Shown here: positions 7,719 through 15,983 of the stretch, one piece after another | How the letters are laid out: each line of letters begins with the position of its first letter | Numbering within the stretch: the stretch's first letter is position 1 | Assembly (NCBI RefSeq): GCF_000193635.1 | Contig: NZ_AEKT01000004.1 | Coordinates: 33,609 to 97,608 of the forward strand | DNA from: Weissella cibaria KACC 11862 | Lineage (GTDB): Bacteria; Bacillota; Bacilli; Lactobacillales; Lactobacillaceae | DNA: 64,000 nucleotides | Reading direction: 5' to 3' | Program-made: the position numbers and the translations under genes | The notes under the pieces: generated by a model | What the model was told of the DNA's origin: nothing | What the model saw: the letters and a program-made list of their open reading frames with translations, nothing else | Databases searched by the model: none

Positions 7719-8594
7719 ATGAAAATCGCGATGCTTGGATCCCTCGGAAACATTAACCGGGTTGTGATTCCCGAATTAATTGCCGCTGGGCACGAGGTTA
7801 CTGTAATGACCTCATCAGCGGAACGAGTTGCGGGTATTGCAGAATTGGGTGCCCACGCAGTTGTTGGTGATATCACTGATTTGGACAGCCTTGTAGCAAC
7901 TTTAACTGGTGCTGACGTTGCTTATCTCATGTTGACTGGTCGCGCCAACGGTAGCTTAGTTGCTCACGGAGAAAAAGTTGGCCAGTTGTTTAAAAGCGCT
8001 TTGCTAAAGACTGGTGTGACCCGTGTCGTTAATTTGAGTAGTGTCGGTGCTGACCAGGGTCCTGAAATCGGCGCTTTGTACGTTTACAATATCATCGAGA
8101 AGATGCTTGCAAGTTTATCAATCGACATCACGTTCATTCGTCCAGTAGCGTTTTACGGTAACTTAATGAGCACCATTCAAACAATCAAAAATCAACAAGC
8201 CATTATCAATAATTTTCCTGCTAGTCACCGCAATGCCTACGTCTGGCCAGCAGATATCGCAGCGACCGTTGTTGACGCCATTTTGCACCCAGTTGCTGGT
8301 AAAACGGTTCGTTATGTCGTTTCAGATATGTTTACTGGCGACGAACTCGTGGCCGCTTTGCGTGAGACCTTGGGCCTGCCTGAGTTGAAATGGGTTGAAA
8401 TTTCTGACGAACAAGCTTTGGCCAACATGACAGCTGCGGGGATGCCTGAAGCTGTTGCGACTGAATTTGTTAAGTTGGGCGCATCACAACGTTCTGAAAC
8501 GGCGTACACTGATTTGTTAACCCACCTACCTGAATTTGGCGCGTTCAAATTGGCTGATTTCATGCCAATTTACAAGGCTGCCTACGAACGCTAA
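7719..8594 (+). CDS. NmrA-like NAD(P)-binding oxidoreductase
   Basis: A 291-residue atypical short-chain dehydrogenase/NmrA-like protein. The N-terminal nucleotide-binding strand MKIAMLGSLGNINRVVIPEL has a modified glycine motif (GSLGNI), as in NmrA-type proteins that sense or use NAD(P). The middle contains a VVNLSSVGAD segment and FIRPVAFYGNLM, typical of this family. The likely role is quinone or aldehyde reduction or redox sensing. Two tandem operators link it to the divergent TetR regulator, so an inducible detoxification role is plausible. The ribosome binding site GAAGGAGA precedes the ATG. Confidence 0.8.
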   Translation: MKIAMLGSLGNINRVVIPELIAAGHEVTVMTSSAERVAGIAELGAHAVVGDITDLDSLVATLTGADVAYLMLTGRANGSLVAHGEKVGQLFKSALLKTGVTRVVNLSSVGADQGPEIGALYVYNIIEKMLASLSIDITFIRPVAFYGNLMSTIQTIKNQQAIINNFPASHRNAYVWPADIAATVVDAILHPVAGKTVRYVVSDMFTGDELVAALRETLGLPELKWVEISDEQALANMTAAGMPEAVATEFVKLGASQRSETAYTDLLTHLPEFGAFKLADFMPIYKAAYER

Positions 8595-8597
8595 AAA

Positions 8598-8627
8598 AGT
8601 CTGGGACACAATTCTCTGTCTCAGACT
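8598..8627. terminator. Hairpin after the NmrA-like gene
   Basis: AGTCTGGGACA / TGTCTCAGACT stem with G-T pairs directly after the stop codon; a type common in intergenic spacers of lactic acid bacteria. Confidence 0.6.
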
Positions 8628-8628
8628 C

Positions 8629-8675
8629 AAAAGCCGCCAATCTCCCGATTTAAAATCGGAGGACTGGCGGCTTTT
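8629..8675. terminator. Bidirectional terminator
   Basis: Long stem AAAAGCCGCCA / TGGCGGCTTTT with an inner stem CCGATTT / AAATCGG; T-runs on both strands. Confidence 0.8.
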
Positions 8676-8734
8676 AAACGTGTTCCGAAAGGCTGAACCC
8701 TTAATATAACGCCTCTCGTCTCACTCTCTTTAAT

Positions 8735-9256
8735 TTACTCAGGTGCATCCAAATCAAGATCATACGCGACCCGATCACCAGCTAATTGGCCACGATAGGT
8801 AAAGCCACGTCGCGCGATGATTGCCTGCATCTTTTTATTCTTGGCATGGGTATCAATGCGCAGATACGTTAGTCCTTTCGTCCGGGCTGTTTCAAATAAG
8901 TGCGTAAATAGCGCTGTAGACAGATGGTAGCCTTGATGTTGGAAAGATACCGCCATTCGATGAATAATGGCATATGGACGTCTTTTCGTGGGATATAACC
9001 ACCGACCGCCCTGAAGGCGTTGGTAGTTCACATCCTTTTCTTGCCATAAGGTTGCGGTTGCGACAACTTCATCGCCAAGTAATAACACATACGCATAACC
9101 TTTTGCGATATCTGCTTTGATAATTTCTGGGGATGGGTAACCATTATCCCACTGTGGATTCTGGTCAATCGACATCACGGCCTTTGCATCTGCAATAATT
9201 TGCCAGATGGCATCGGCGTCAGCCATGGTCGCCTGTCGGTAAGTTATTGTTGCCAT
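8735..9256 (-). CDS. GNAT-family N-acetyltransferase
   Basis: A 173-residue acetyl-CoA dependent acetyltransferase fold. The segment RPYAIIHRMAVSFQHQGYHL corresponds to the strand and pyrophosphate loop of motif A (Q-x-x-G-x form), followed by LRIDTHAKNKKMQAIIARRG, the usual C-terminal acceptor-side motif. The acceptor substrate is unknown; it could be a small metabolite or a protein. GAGG lies seven bases before the ATG. It appears to be a single gene. Confidence 0.85.
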   Translation of the reverse strand: MATITYRQATMADADAIWQIIADAKAVMSIDQNPQWDNGYPSPEIIKADIAKGYAYVLLLGDEVVATATLWQEKDVNYQRLQGGRWLYPTKRRPYAIIHRMAVSFQHQGYHLSTALFTHLFETARTKGLTYLRIDTHAKNKKMQAIIARRGFTYRGQLAGDRVAYDLDLDAPE

Positions 9257-9361
9257 TGGTAGTCCTCACTTCCGTCGAGTAGTACCATTATACGCCGGAT
9301 TAATCCCATAATTCCCAACAGTTTCGTCACAACTAACGCGCATAATAACATCAGTCATAAT

Positions 9362-9431
9362 AATGATTCGCGGTGAATCCCATCACCGCGCCTTCTTTCA
9401 CCACCAGGTACTCCTTGCCTGGTGGTTTTTT
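9362..9431 (+). ncRNA. Candidate small RNA with two loop-exposed C-rich motifs
   Basis: Two consecutive perfect hairpins: an 8-bp stem CGCGGTGA/TCACCGCG (9369-9390) with loop ATCCCA, then a 9-bp stem ACCACCAGG/CCTGGTGGT (9400-9426) with loop TACTCCTTG and a T5 tail, a textbook terminator on the plus strand. No gene on this strand ends here, so it terminates an unannotated transcript. CUCCUU and UCCC in loops resemble Shine-Dalgarno-binding motifs of Gram-positive regulatory RNAs. A weak -10 (CATAAT, 9356-9361) is present but no clear -35. Confidence 0.45.
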
Positions 9432-9579
9432 ACATGCTAAACGCCGTGGAAATCAGCACCCAAAGGACAATTAGTACCCCAATTCCTAACAGAAATAGCC
9501 CCAAGTAAAACCAAGCTGTTACTATAAACAGTAACAATGCCCATGGCAGTAGCAATATCTTTTTAATTATGTCCCACAT
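9430..9579 (-). CDS. Small hydrophobic membrane protein, 49 residues
   Basis: A short frame with a good ribosome binding site (GGGAGATAAGG, six bases before ATG at 9579). It begins MWDIIKKILLLPWALLLFIV and stays hydrophobic to about residue 45, enough for one or two membrane helices. No family is recognised. Its stop codon overlaps the T-run of the facing plus-strand terminator. A small charged protein is encoded just upstream on the same strand, possibly in the same transcript. Confidence 0.6.
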   Translation of the reverse strand: MWDIIKKILLLPWALLLFIVTAWFYLGLFLLGIGVLIVLWVLISTAFSM

Positions 9580-9639
9580 AACGAACCTTATCTCCCAATT
9601 ATAGAAGTCCAGACCACTAATCTGTTCATATTTTTAAGT

Positions 9640-9789
9640 CTACTTCTTATCGTGATCAGCTAATAATTGCATTAAATCGTGATGATCATGTACAAATTTC
9701 TTAATCGCCGTGTCATTTAGTTCATCACCCCTTAGTCGATCCAGGGATTCTTTCTTTCCGCGTTTCAATAAATCGTCATGTTCATCCAT
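9640..9789 (-). CDS. Small charged protein, 49 residues
   Basis: A 49-codon frame starting at ATG 9789 with AAGGAG eleven bases upstream. The product is highly charged and His/Asp rich (MDEHDDLLKRGKKESLDRLR at the start, KFVHDHHDLMQLLADHDKK at the end), probably helical and cytoplasmic. No family is recognised. It lies 60 bases before the small hydrophobic gene on the same strand, so the two may form a mini-operon. Confidence 0.5.
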   Translation of the reverse strand: MDEHDDLLKRGKKESLDRLRGDELNDTAIKKFVHDHHDLMQLLADHDKK

Positions 9790-9889
9790 TAACTGACTAA
9801 CTCCTTATTCCAATAACAATACAATCTAACATCAATTAAAATCAATCATATATATTACACCAATTCCAAAGATATGATAAGTGCAAAAT

Positions 9890-9935
9890 AAAAATGCTAC
9901 ACGGCCAGTCATCTCGACTGCCATGTAGCATTTTT
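9890..9935. terminator. Bidirectional terminator after the alcohol dehydrogenase gene
   Basis: Perfect 12-bp arms AAAAATGCTACA / TGTAGCATTTTT with an inner GGC/CAGTC-GACTG stem. Confidence 0.85.
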
Positions 9936-9943
9936 AATAACAA

Positions 9944-11143
9944 TTAATCTTCGAAACCATCTGTCGTCATTGATGCTTGGTACAAAGCCACAACATCATC
10001 GACCGTCAAGTTCACGTAACCACCTTCTTGGTCCAAACGACCAATCTTAACAGCTGATTCAGCCATTGCACGGAAGTTCGTGTCATCAGTGATTTCGACA
10101 CCTTGCAACGTCATTGGAATGTCCAAAGACTTAATCCAGTCATACGTTGCTTGGATTGCCTTTTCAGCAACCACTTGATCGTCATCGCCTTGAATTGACC
10201 AAACGTTGCGACCGAAACGGGCGAACTTAGCAACCGTTTCAGCTGACAAAGCACGCTTCATCCAACGTGGCGTCAAAATTCCCAAACCAACACCGTGAGT
10301 GATGTCGTAGTAAGCTGACAATTCGTGCTCGATAGGGTGCACTGTCCAGCCGTTTACGTTACCTGAACGAACCAAGCCGTTCAAGGCCATCGTTGACGCC
10401 CACATCAAGTTAGCACGTGCTTCATAGTGGTCAGGCGTTGCCAAAGCAACTGGCGCCCACTTGATAACTGCACGCATCATGCCTTCAATCATACCGTCTG
10501 AAATATCCGTATCGTTTGCACGATCGAAATATTGCTCAGTCAAGTGTGAGAAAATGTCGAATGAGCCAGCGGCTGTTTGCCACTTAGAAACTGAGTACGT
10601 CAATTGTGGATCCAAGAATGACACAGCGGGTGTGTTTGGTCCGTACGTACCAACCTTGACCTTTAGCTCTGGGTTTGAGATAACAGAACCAGGGTTCATC
10701 TCAGTTCCCGTTGCAGCCAATGTCAAAATGTCGACAACTGGCAATTGATCAATGTTTTGACGTGACTTGGCACCGCGGTCGGCCACCAAATCCCAAGCGT
10801 CACCATCATAGAACTTAGCTGATGCAATGACCTTAGATGCGTCAATAACTGATCCACCACCAACAGCCAAGATAACATCGATATCGTGTTCCTTAGCCAA
10901 ACGTTGTCCTTCGCGAACTGAATCGATCTTTGGGTTTGGAGCGATACCTGTCAATTCGACAACGTTCAACCCTTCCAAAGCCTTCATCACACGCTCATAC
11001 AAACCTGAACGCTTAATTGACCCACCACCGTAAGCCAACAAAACATTTTGACCATATTGCGCAACAGCGTCGTGCAATTCCTCGTCAATGTGGTTCTTTC
11101 CAAAGCGAATATCCGTCTTATTTACAAAGCGAAAATCTTCCAT
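9944..11143 (-). CDS. Iron-containing alcohol dehydrogenase, butanol dehydrogenase-like
   Basis: A 399-residue group III (iron-dependent) alcohol dehydrogenase that reduces aldehydes or ketones with NAD(P)H. The nucleotide-binding part has AVGGGSVIDASKVIA, and the iron site lies in TVHPIEHELSAYYDITHGVG, giving the conserved His ligands. It resembles YugJ/YugK-type NADPH-dependent enzymes, a family-level judgement. The ribosome binding site CGGAGG precedes the ATG. The promoter has a 19-bp spacer with a centred dyad, the signature of MerR-family activation; AdhR-type MerR proteins are known to control such genes in response to aldehydes. Confidence 0.92.
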   Translation of the reverse strand: MEDFRFVNKTDIRFGKNHIDEELHDAVAQYGQNVLLAYGGGSIKRSGLYERVMKALEGLNVVELTGIAPNPKIDSVREGQRLAKEHDIDVILAVGGGSVIDASKVIASAKFYDGDAWDLVADRGAKSRQNIDQLPVVDILTLAATGTEMNPGSVISNPELKVKVGTYGPNTPAVSFLDPQLTYSVSKWQTAAGSFDIFSHLTEQYFDRANDTDISDGMIEGMMRAVIKWAPVALATPDHYEARANLMWASTMALNGLVRSGNVNGWTVHPIEHELSAYYDITHGVGLGILTPRWMKRALSAETVAKFARFGRNVWSIQGDDDQVVAEKAIQATYDWIKSLDIPMTLQGVEITDDTNFRAMAESAVKIGRLDQEGGYVNLTVDDVVALYQASMTTDGFED

Positions 11144-11192
11144 CTTAACATACCTCCGTTATTCGGTAGCTCAACCAATATTGCAAGAGTAT

Positions 11193-11223
11193 ACTATACA
11201 CCTTAAACCATGGTTCAAGTCAA
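11193..11223 (-). promoter_or_regulatory. MerR-type promoter of the alcohol dehydrogenase gene
   Basis: Minus strand: -35 TTGACT (11218-11223), 19-bp spacer, -10 TATAGT (11193-11198). An 18-bp dyad CTTAAACCATGGTTCAAG (11202-11219) fills the spacer. Over-long spacers with a centred dyad are the hallmark of MerR-activated promoters. No merR gene is in the window. Confidence 0.65.
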
Positions 11224-11295
11224 GTCACCACTTTTACACGGTCGCCACATATTATTCAAATTTCGACTATATGCTAACAGTATTGGAGGTACCTC

Positions 11296-11676
11296 ATGAG
11301 TCGCAAAGCACGCTTATTACTAACCATACTCTGGGTGGCCGGACTACTCGCCGGGTTCAGCAGTGGTCAACTCTACCGCATTGCTCATCCTAAGCAGATA
11401 ACTGATGCTTCATAGCTCGTTTTAACAGCTGGCCAAGCTGATACTACTATTAAGAGAACACAAAAAAAGAGCACCGGCGCTCCTGATACACAACAGTACA
11501 TCAAGAAGGTCTATGCTCATTTACATATCACTGATTCAGTTGGCATGACCGCCATTGCCTCACCCTCAGCAGACGGTCCCTATGGCGCTCACAGTGTTAT
11601 TTTATATAACGATGCGAATACGACACCTGCGCGTTATTACGTCTATCCAGATGGCGACGTTCGGGCTGATGTTTAA
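11296..11676 (+). pseudogene. Secreted protein gene interrupted by an in-frame amber codon
   Basis: ATG at 11296 follows a strong TTGGAGG ribosome binding site and opens a frame with a signal-like start (MSRKARLLLTILWVAGLLAG). It stops at TAG (11413-11415) after 39 codons. The same frame continues without another stop to TAA at 11674-11676, giving 126 codons in all. The downstream part is protein-like (YIKKVYAHLHITDSVGMTAI) and ends exactly against the facing gene. A CAG-to-TAG change explains this most simply. No family is recognised; read-through or a sequencing error are alternatives. Confidence 0.65.
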
Positions 11677-11954
11677 TAATTCAACGCGACCTCAGCTAGA
11701 TTAAGTGCCAATGACGCAAAGAATACAATCGCAAGCACTGATCCCGTTGCAATGCTTAGCGCAGCTGTCCGGCGACGGAGCCGGGTCAATGTATTACCGT
11801 TAACGGTATCAACGGTCAATGCCATCGTCGCACATCTATTAACCACGAACGCAGCAGCAAAAGCAATAATCAAGACTGCGAATGGCAACTGGTGGACAGC
11901 CCAGGTCACATCATTTACAAATTGTTGAAATCCAAAAGTTAAGACATCATGCAT
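11673..11954 (-). CDS. Small membrane protein of unknown function, 93 residues
   Basis: Two hydrophobic helices (about residues 22-42 and 66-90) flank a basic loop with RLRRRT. The preferred start is the ATG at 11954, preceded by AGAGGGGGAA; an upstream TTG at 11978 is less likely. The last bases overlap the end of the facing interrupted gene by four. I recognise no family. Confidence 0.65.
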   Translation of the reverse strand: MHDVLTFGFQQFVNDVTWAVHQLPFAVLIIAFAAAFVVNRCATMALTVDTVNGNTLTRLRRRTAALSIATGSVLAIVFFASLALNLAEVALNY

Positions 11955-12092
11955 CTTAAAATTCCCCCTCTTTAACAAATCCCTCTTCTAAGAATAGATT
12001 ACCAAAAAGGGGCCGGATAACAAATAGGTGAGACAATTTAAAATTTATTATTTCACAAAATAATATACAGTGACAGATTTGCTGACCAACAC

Positions 12093-12137
12093 AAAAAAGC
12101 ACTTTAACGAGATTCGCATCACGTTAAAGTGCTTTTT
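12093..12137 (-). terminator. Terminator of the rpoBC operon
   Basis: Perfect 16-bp arms AAAAAGCACTTTAACG / CGTTAAAGTGCTTTTT with T-runs on both strands, just after the rpoC stop. Confidence 0.9.
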
Positions 12138-12168
12138 GTTTTGAACTACAACCAGCGATTAACCGAAA

Positions 12169-15100
12169 TTAGTCGTTGTGCAAGTTCATTGAATTCTCAA
12201 TATCAGCGATTGAAGGAATCTTCGTACCCTCTTCAGTTGATACCACAACAGGATCTGCAACGACCTTGTCTTCGATAGCTTGGTATTGCTTCATACCAGT
12301 ACCGGCTGGAATCAACTTACCGATGATAACGTTCTCCTTCAAACCAACCAATGGATCGTTCTTTCCACGGATAGCAGCGTCCGTCAAGACACGAGTCGTC
12401 TCTTGGAATGATGCAGCTGACAAGAATGAGTTCGTCTCCAATGATGCCTTGGTAATACCAAGCAAAACTGGACGTGCTGTGGCTGGCAAGCCACCCTTCA
12501 ACAACGTCTCTTCGTTAGCATCACGGAATTGCGCGATATCCATCAACGTACCTGGCAACAAGTCCGTCTCACCCGGATCCATGACACGAACCTTACGAAG
12601 CATTTGGCGAGCCATAACTTCGATGTGCTTGTCAGAGATCTCAACACCTTGCATACGGTAAACCTTTTGCACTTCACGCACAATGTAGTTTTCAGTAGCC
12701 AATGTGTCTCGAACTTGGATGATTTCCTTAGGATCAGCTGAACCTTCGTTCAACGTCTCACCACGGTGGATTTGATCACCTTCAGCCACACGCATGCGTG
12801 CAGTCATAGGCAACGTGTAAGTACGCGTATCCGTCTCACCTTGAACAGTAACTTCCTTAGTGCGTTCTGCTGGGTTTTCTTCAATTGAAGTAATCTCACC
12901 AGTAACTTCAGTAATCATTGCACGACCCTTAGGGTTACGTGCTTCAAAGATTTCTTGCACACGAGGAAGTCCTTGCGTGATATCGTTTCCGGCAACACCA
13001 CCGGTGTGGAACGTACGCATAGTCAATTGCGTACCTGGCTCACCGATTGATTGTGCGGCAACAGTACCAACAGCTTCACCAACTTCAACAACGTCACCAG
13101 TAGCCATGTTACGACCGTAGTCGTATACGCAGACACCGTGTTCCGTGTTGCAAGTAAAGGCTGAGCGAATGTTAACAGTCGTAACGCCGGCTTCAACAAT
13201 GGCCTTAGCCTTGTCTTCGTCGATCATTTCGTTGTGGGCAACGATAACTTCACCAGTCGTTGGGTTAATAACGGCCTTTTGTGCGTAACGTCCCAAAATA
13301 CGCTCATACAATGACTCAATGACTTCGTTACCGTTCATGATGGCTGAAACATCCAAACCACGATCAGTACCACAGTCAAGCTCACGAATGATAACGTCTT
13401 GCGCAACGTCAACCAAACGACGAGTCATGTAACCTGAGTCGGCCGTCTTCAAGGCCGTATCAGTCATACCCTTACGAGCACCGTGAGTTGAGAAGAACAT
13501 TTCCAAAACTGACAATCCTTCACGGAAGTTGGCAATGATAGGCAACTCCATGATACGTCCGTTAGGCGCAGCCATCAAACCACGCATACCAGCCAATTGC
13601 GTAAAGTTAGAAATGTTACCACGAGCTCCTGAATCCGACATCATAAAGATGTTGTTATCAGGTTCGAAGTGTTCAATCAGCTTTGACGTGATGTCATCCT
13701 TCGCTTGGTTCCAGATGGCAATAACACGCTCATAACGCTCATCGTCAGTAATCAATCCACGACGGAATTGCTTAGAAACAGTAGCGACTTGCTTGTGAGC
13801 TTCTTCGATGATTCCTGGCTTTTCCTTCAAGTCAGTAACGTCGGCCACACCAACCGTCAAACCAGACTTAGTTGACTCATCGTAACCCAAGTCCTTCATG
13901 CGGTCCAATAGCAATGACGTTTCCGTAACCTTGTAAATCTTGTAGACTTCGGCAACGATGTCTGACAAGTAACCCTTCTTGAATGGAGGCAAGATTGGCG
14001 TCTCGGCAAAGTGTGCCTTGATGTCAGTTCCTGGCTCCATGAAGAAGCGATCGTCAATGGCGTGCAAGTTAGCCTCAGTTGGCTCGTTCAAGTATGGGAA
14101 GTCGACTGGCAAGATGTCGTTAAAGAACAACTTACCAACAGTCGTCGTCATGATACGTGAACGTTGCTCGTCAGTGAATGGCTTCTCTGCAGGGAATGAA
14201 GACGTTTGGATTCCAATACGCGTGTGCAAGTGCACATACTTGTTTTGGAAGGCCGTGCGCGCTTCATTAATATCCTTGAAGATCATACCTTCACCTTCAC
14301 GACCAGCTTCTTCAGTCGTCAAGTAGTAGTTACCGATAACCATGTCCTGTGATGGGGCCACGATAGGCTTACCATCCTTAGGTGCCAAGATGTGTCCAGC
14401 GGCAAGCATCAACAAACGAGCTTCGGCTTGGGCTTCATCTGACAAAGGAACGTGGATGGCCATTTGGTCACCGTCAAAGTCGGCGTTATAAGCTTCAGTA
14501 ACCAATGGGTGCAAACGCATCGCCTTACCTGAAACCAAGACAGGCTCAAACGCTTGAATTCCCAAACGGTGAAGCGTTGGTGCACGGTTCAAAAGAACTG
14601 GGTGCTCCTTGATAACGTCTTCCAAGACGTCCATAACAACTTCGTCACGACGGTCGATCATACGCTTAGCGGCACGAATGTTACCAGCCAAGTCACGAGC
14701 AACCAATTCCTTCATGATGAATGGGCGGAACAATTCCATAGCCATTGGACGTGGCAATCCCATTTGGTTCATCTTCAAGAAAGGACCAACGTCGATAACT
14801 GAACGTCCTGAGTAGTCGACACGCTTACCAAGCAAGTTTTGACGGAAACGTCCTTGCTTACCCTTAAGCATGTGTGACAATGACTTCAATGGACGGTTAC
14901 CAGGACCCGTTACAGGACGTCCGCGACGACCGTTGTCAACCAACGCGTCGACGGCTTCTTGCAACATACGCTTTTCGTTTTGAACGATAATGCCAGGTGC
15001 GTTCAACTCCAACAAACGCTTCAAACGGTTGTTACGGTTGATAACACGACGGTACAAATCGTTCAAGTCAGACGTTGCAAAACGTCCACCTTCCAATTGC

Positions 15101-15825
15101 ACCATTGGACGCAAGTCAGGTGGGATAACAGGAATAACATCCATAACCATCCACTCTGGCTTGTTACCAGACTTAACGAAAGCTTCGATGATGTCCAAAC
15201 GACGAACGGCGCGAACACGCTTTTGACCAGTGGCCTCACGCAATTCTGCCTTCAACGTTTCAACTTCAGCTTCAAGATCAGCATTTGCCAACAACGTTTG
15301 TACAGCTTCAGCACCCATACCCGCTTCAAAAGCGTTACCGTATTCGGCCTTCAACTCACGGTACTCACGTTCTGACAACAATTGCTTCTCAGTCAAAGGT
15401 GTATCACCGGCCTTAGTAACCACGTATGATGCGAAGTAGATAATCTCTTCCAATGAACGTGGTGACATATCCAAGACCAATCCCATACGTGATGGAATTC
15501 CCTTGAAATACCAGATGTGTGATACAGGAGCGGCCAACTCAATGTGACCCATACGCTCACGACGGACCTTTGATGACGTTACTTCAACGCCACAACGGTC
15601 ACAAACGATTCCCTTGTAACGAATACGCTTGTACTTTCCGCAAGCACATTCATAATCCTTGGTAGGTCCAAAGATACGCTCGTCGAAAAGTCCATCCTTT
15701 TCTGGCTTGAGCGTACGATAGTTGATTGTCTCAGGCTTCTTAACTTCACCATAAGACCAGCTGCGAATCTTGTCTGGACTAGCCAATCCGATTTGCATGC
15801 TTTCAAACTTATTGACATCAATCAA
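12169..15825 (-). CDS. rpoC: DNA-directed RNA polymerase subunit beta'
   Basis: Largest catalytic subunit of RNA polymerase, 1218 residues, normal for Firmicutes. The N-terminal zinc site ([20 protein letters not shown]), the absolutely conserved catalytic NADFDGDQM magnesium loop, the bridge-helix/trigger-loop region ([35 protein letters not shown]) and the second zinc site ([14 protein letters not shown]) are all present. The start codon appears to be TTG at 15825, preceded by AAAGGGGTC. It follows rpoB after 158 bases containing two hairpins and shares its promoter. Confidence 0.98.
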   Translation of the reverse strand: MIDVNKFESMQIGLASPDKIRSWSYGEVKKPETINYRTLKPEKDGLFDERIFGPTKDYECACGKYKRIRYKGIVCDRCGVEVTSSKVRRERMGHIELAAPVSHIWYFKGIPSRMGLVLDMSPRSLEEIIYFASYVVTKAGDTPLTEKQLLSEREYRELKAEYGNAFEAGMGAEAVQTLLANADLEAEVETLKAELREATGQKRVRAVRRLDIIEAFVKSGNKPEWMVMDVIPVIPPDLRPMVQLEGGRFATSDLNDLYRRVINRNNRLKRLLELNAPGIIVQNEKRMLQEAVDALVDNGRRGRPVTGPGNRPLKSLSHMLKGKQGRFRQNLLGKRVDYSGRSVIDVGPFLKMNQMGLPRPMAMELFRPFIMKELVARDLAGNIRAAKRMIDRRDEVVMDVLEDVIKEHPVLLNRAPTLHRLGIQAFEPVLVSGKAMRLHPLVTEAYNADFDGDQMAIHVPLSDEAQAEARLLMLAAGHILAPKDGKPIVAPSQDMVIGNYYLTTEEAGREGEGMIFKDINEARTAFQNKYVHLHTRIGIQTSSFPAEKPFTDEQRSRIMTTTVGKLFFNDILPVDFPYLNEPTEANLHAIDDRFFMEPGTDIKAHFAETPILPPFKKGYLSDIVAEVYKIYKVTETSLLLDRMKDLGYDESTKSGLTVGVADVTDLKEKPGIIEEAHKQVATVSKQFRRGLITDDERYERVIAIWNQAKDDITSKLIEHFEPDNNIFMMSDSGARGNISNFTQLAGMRGLMAAPNGRIMELPIIANFREGLSVLEMFFSTHGARKGMTDTALKTADSGYMTRRLVDVAQDVIIRELDCGTDRGLDVSAIMNGNEVIESLYERILGRYAQKAVINPTTGEVIVAHNEMIDEDKAKAIVEAGVTTVNIRSAFTCNTEHGVCVYDYGRNMATGDVVEVGEAVGTVAAQSIGEPGTQLTMRTFHTGGVAGNDITQGLPRVQEIFEARNPKGRAMITEVTGEITSIEENPAERTKEVTVQGETDTRTYTLPMTARMRVAEGDQIHRGETLNEGSADPKEIIQVRDTLATENYIVREVQKVYRMQGVEISDKHIEVMARQMLRKVRVMDPGETDLLPGTLMDIAQFRDANEETLLKGGLPATARPVLLGITKASLETNSFLSAASFQETTRVLTDAAIRGKNDPLVGLKENVIIGKLIPAGTGMKQYQAIEDKVVADPVVVSTEEGTKIPSIADIENSMNLHND

Positions 15826-15884
15826 TGGTTTGACCCCTTTCGTAGGTTCCTATATACAATCCAATCCAGCACTTCTCTATGTCC

Positions 15885-15944
15885 GTGCTTACTGCATTCG
15901 AACCCAGTCAAATCCAGTAAGCACGAACCTAGCGAGGTGCTAGG
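15885..15944 (-). other. Two hairpins in the rpoB-rpoC spacer
   Basis: A perfect 10-bp stem GTGCTTACTG/CAGTAAGCAC (15885-15894 with 15915-15924, 20-base loop) and a 6-bp stem CCTAGC/GCTAGG (15928-15944). Neither has a T-run, so they are not terminators. mRNA processing, stabilisation or translation control of rpoC are possible. Confidence 0.6.
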
Positions 15945-15983
15945 TTGGCTAACAATCTATCATAAGGCGACCAAGCTTAACGC

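Noticed and set aside
11978-11978. Upstream TTG start for the small membrane gene ending at 11673
   Set aside because: The ATG at 11954 has the only good ribosome binding site.
15885-15924. tRNA-like element in the rpoB-rpoC spacer (GGGTTCGAATG in the loop)
   Set aside because: Only the T-loop-like string is present; no D arm, anticodon arm or proper T stem.
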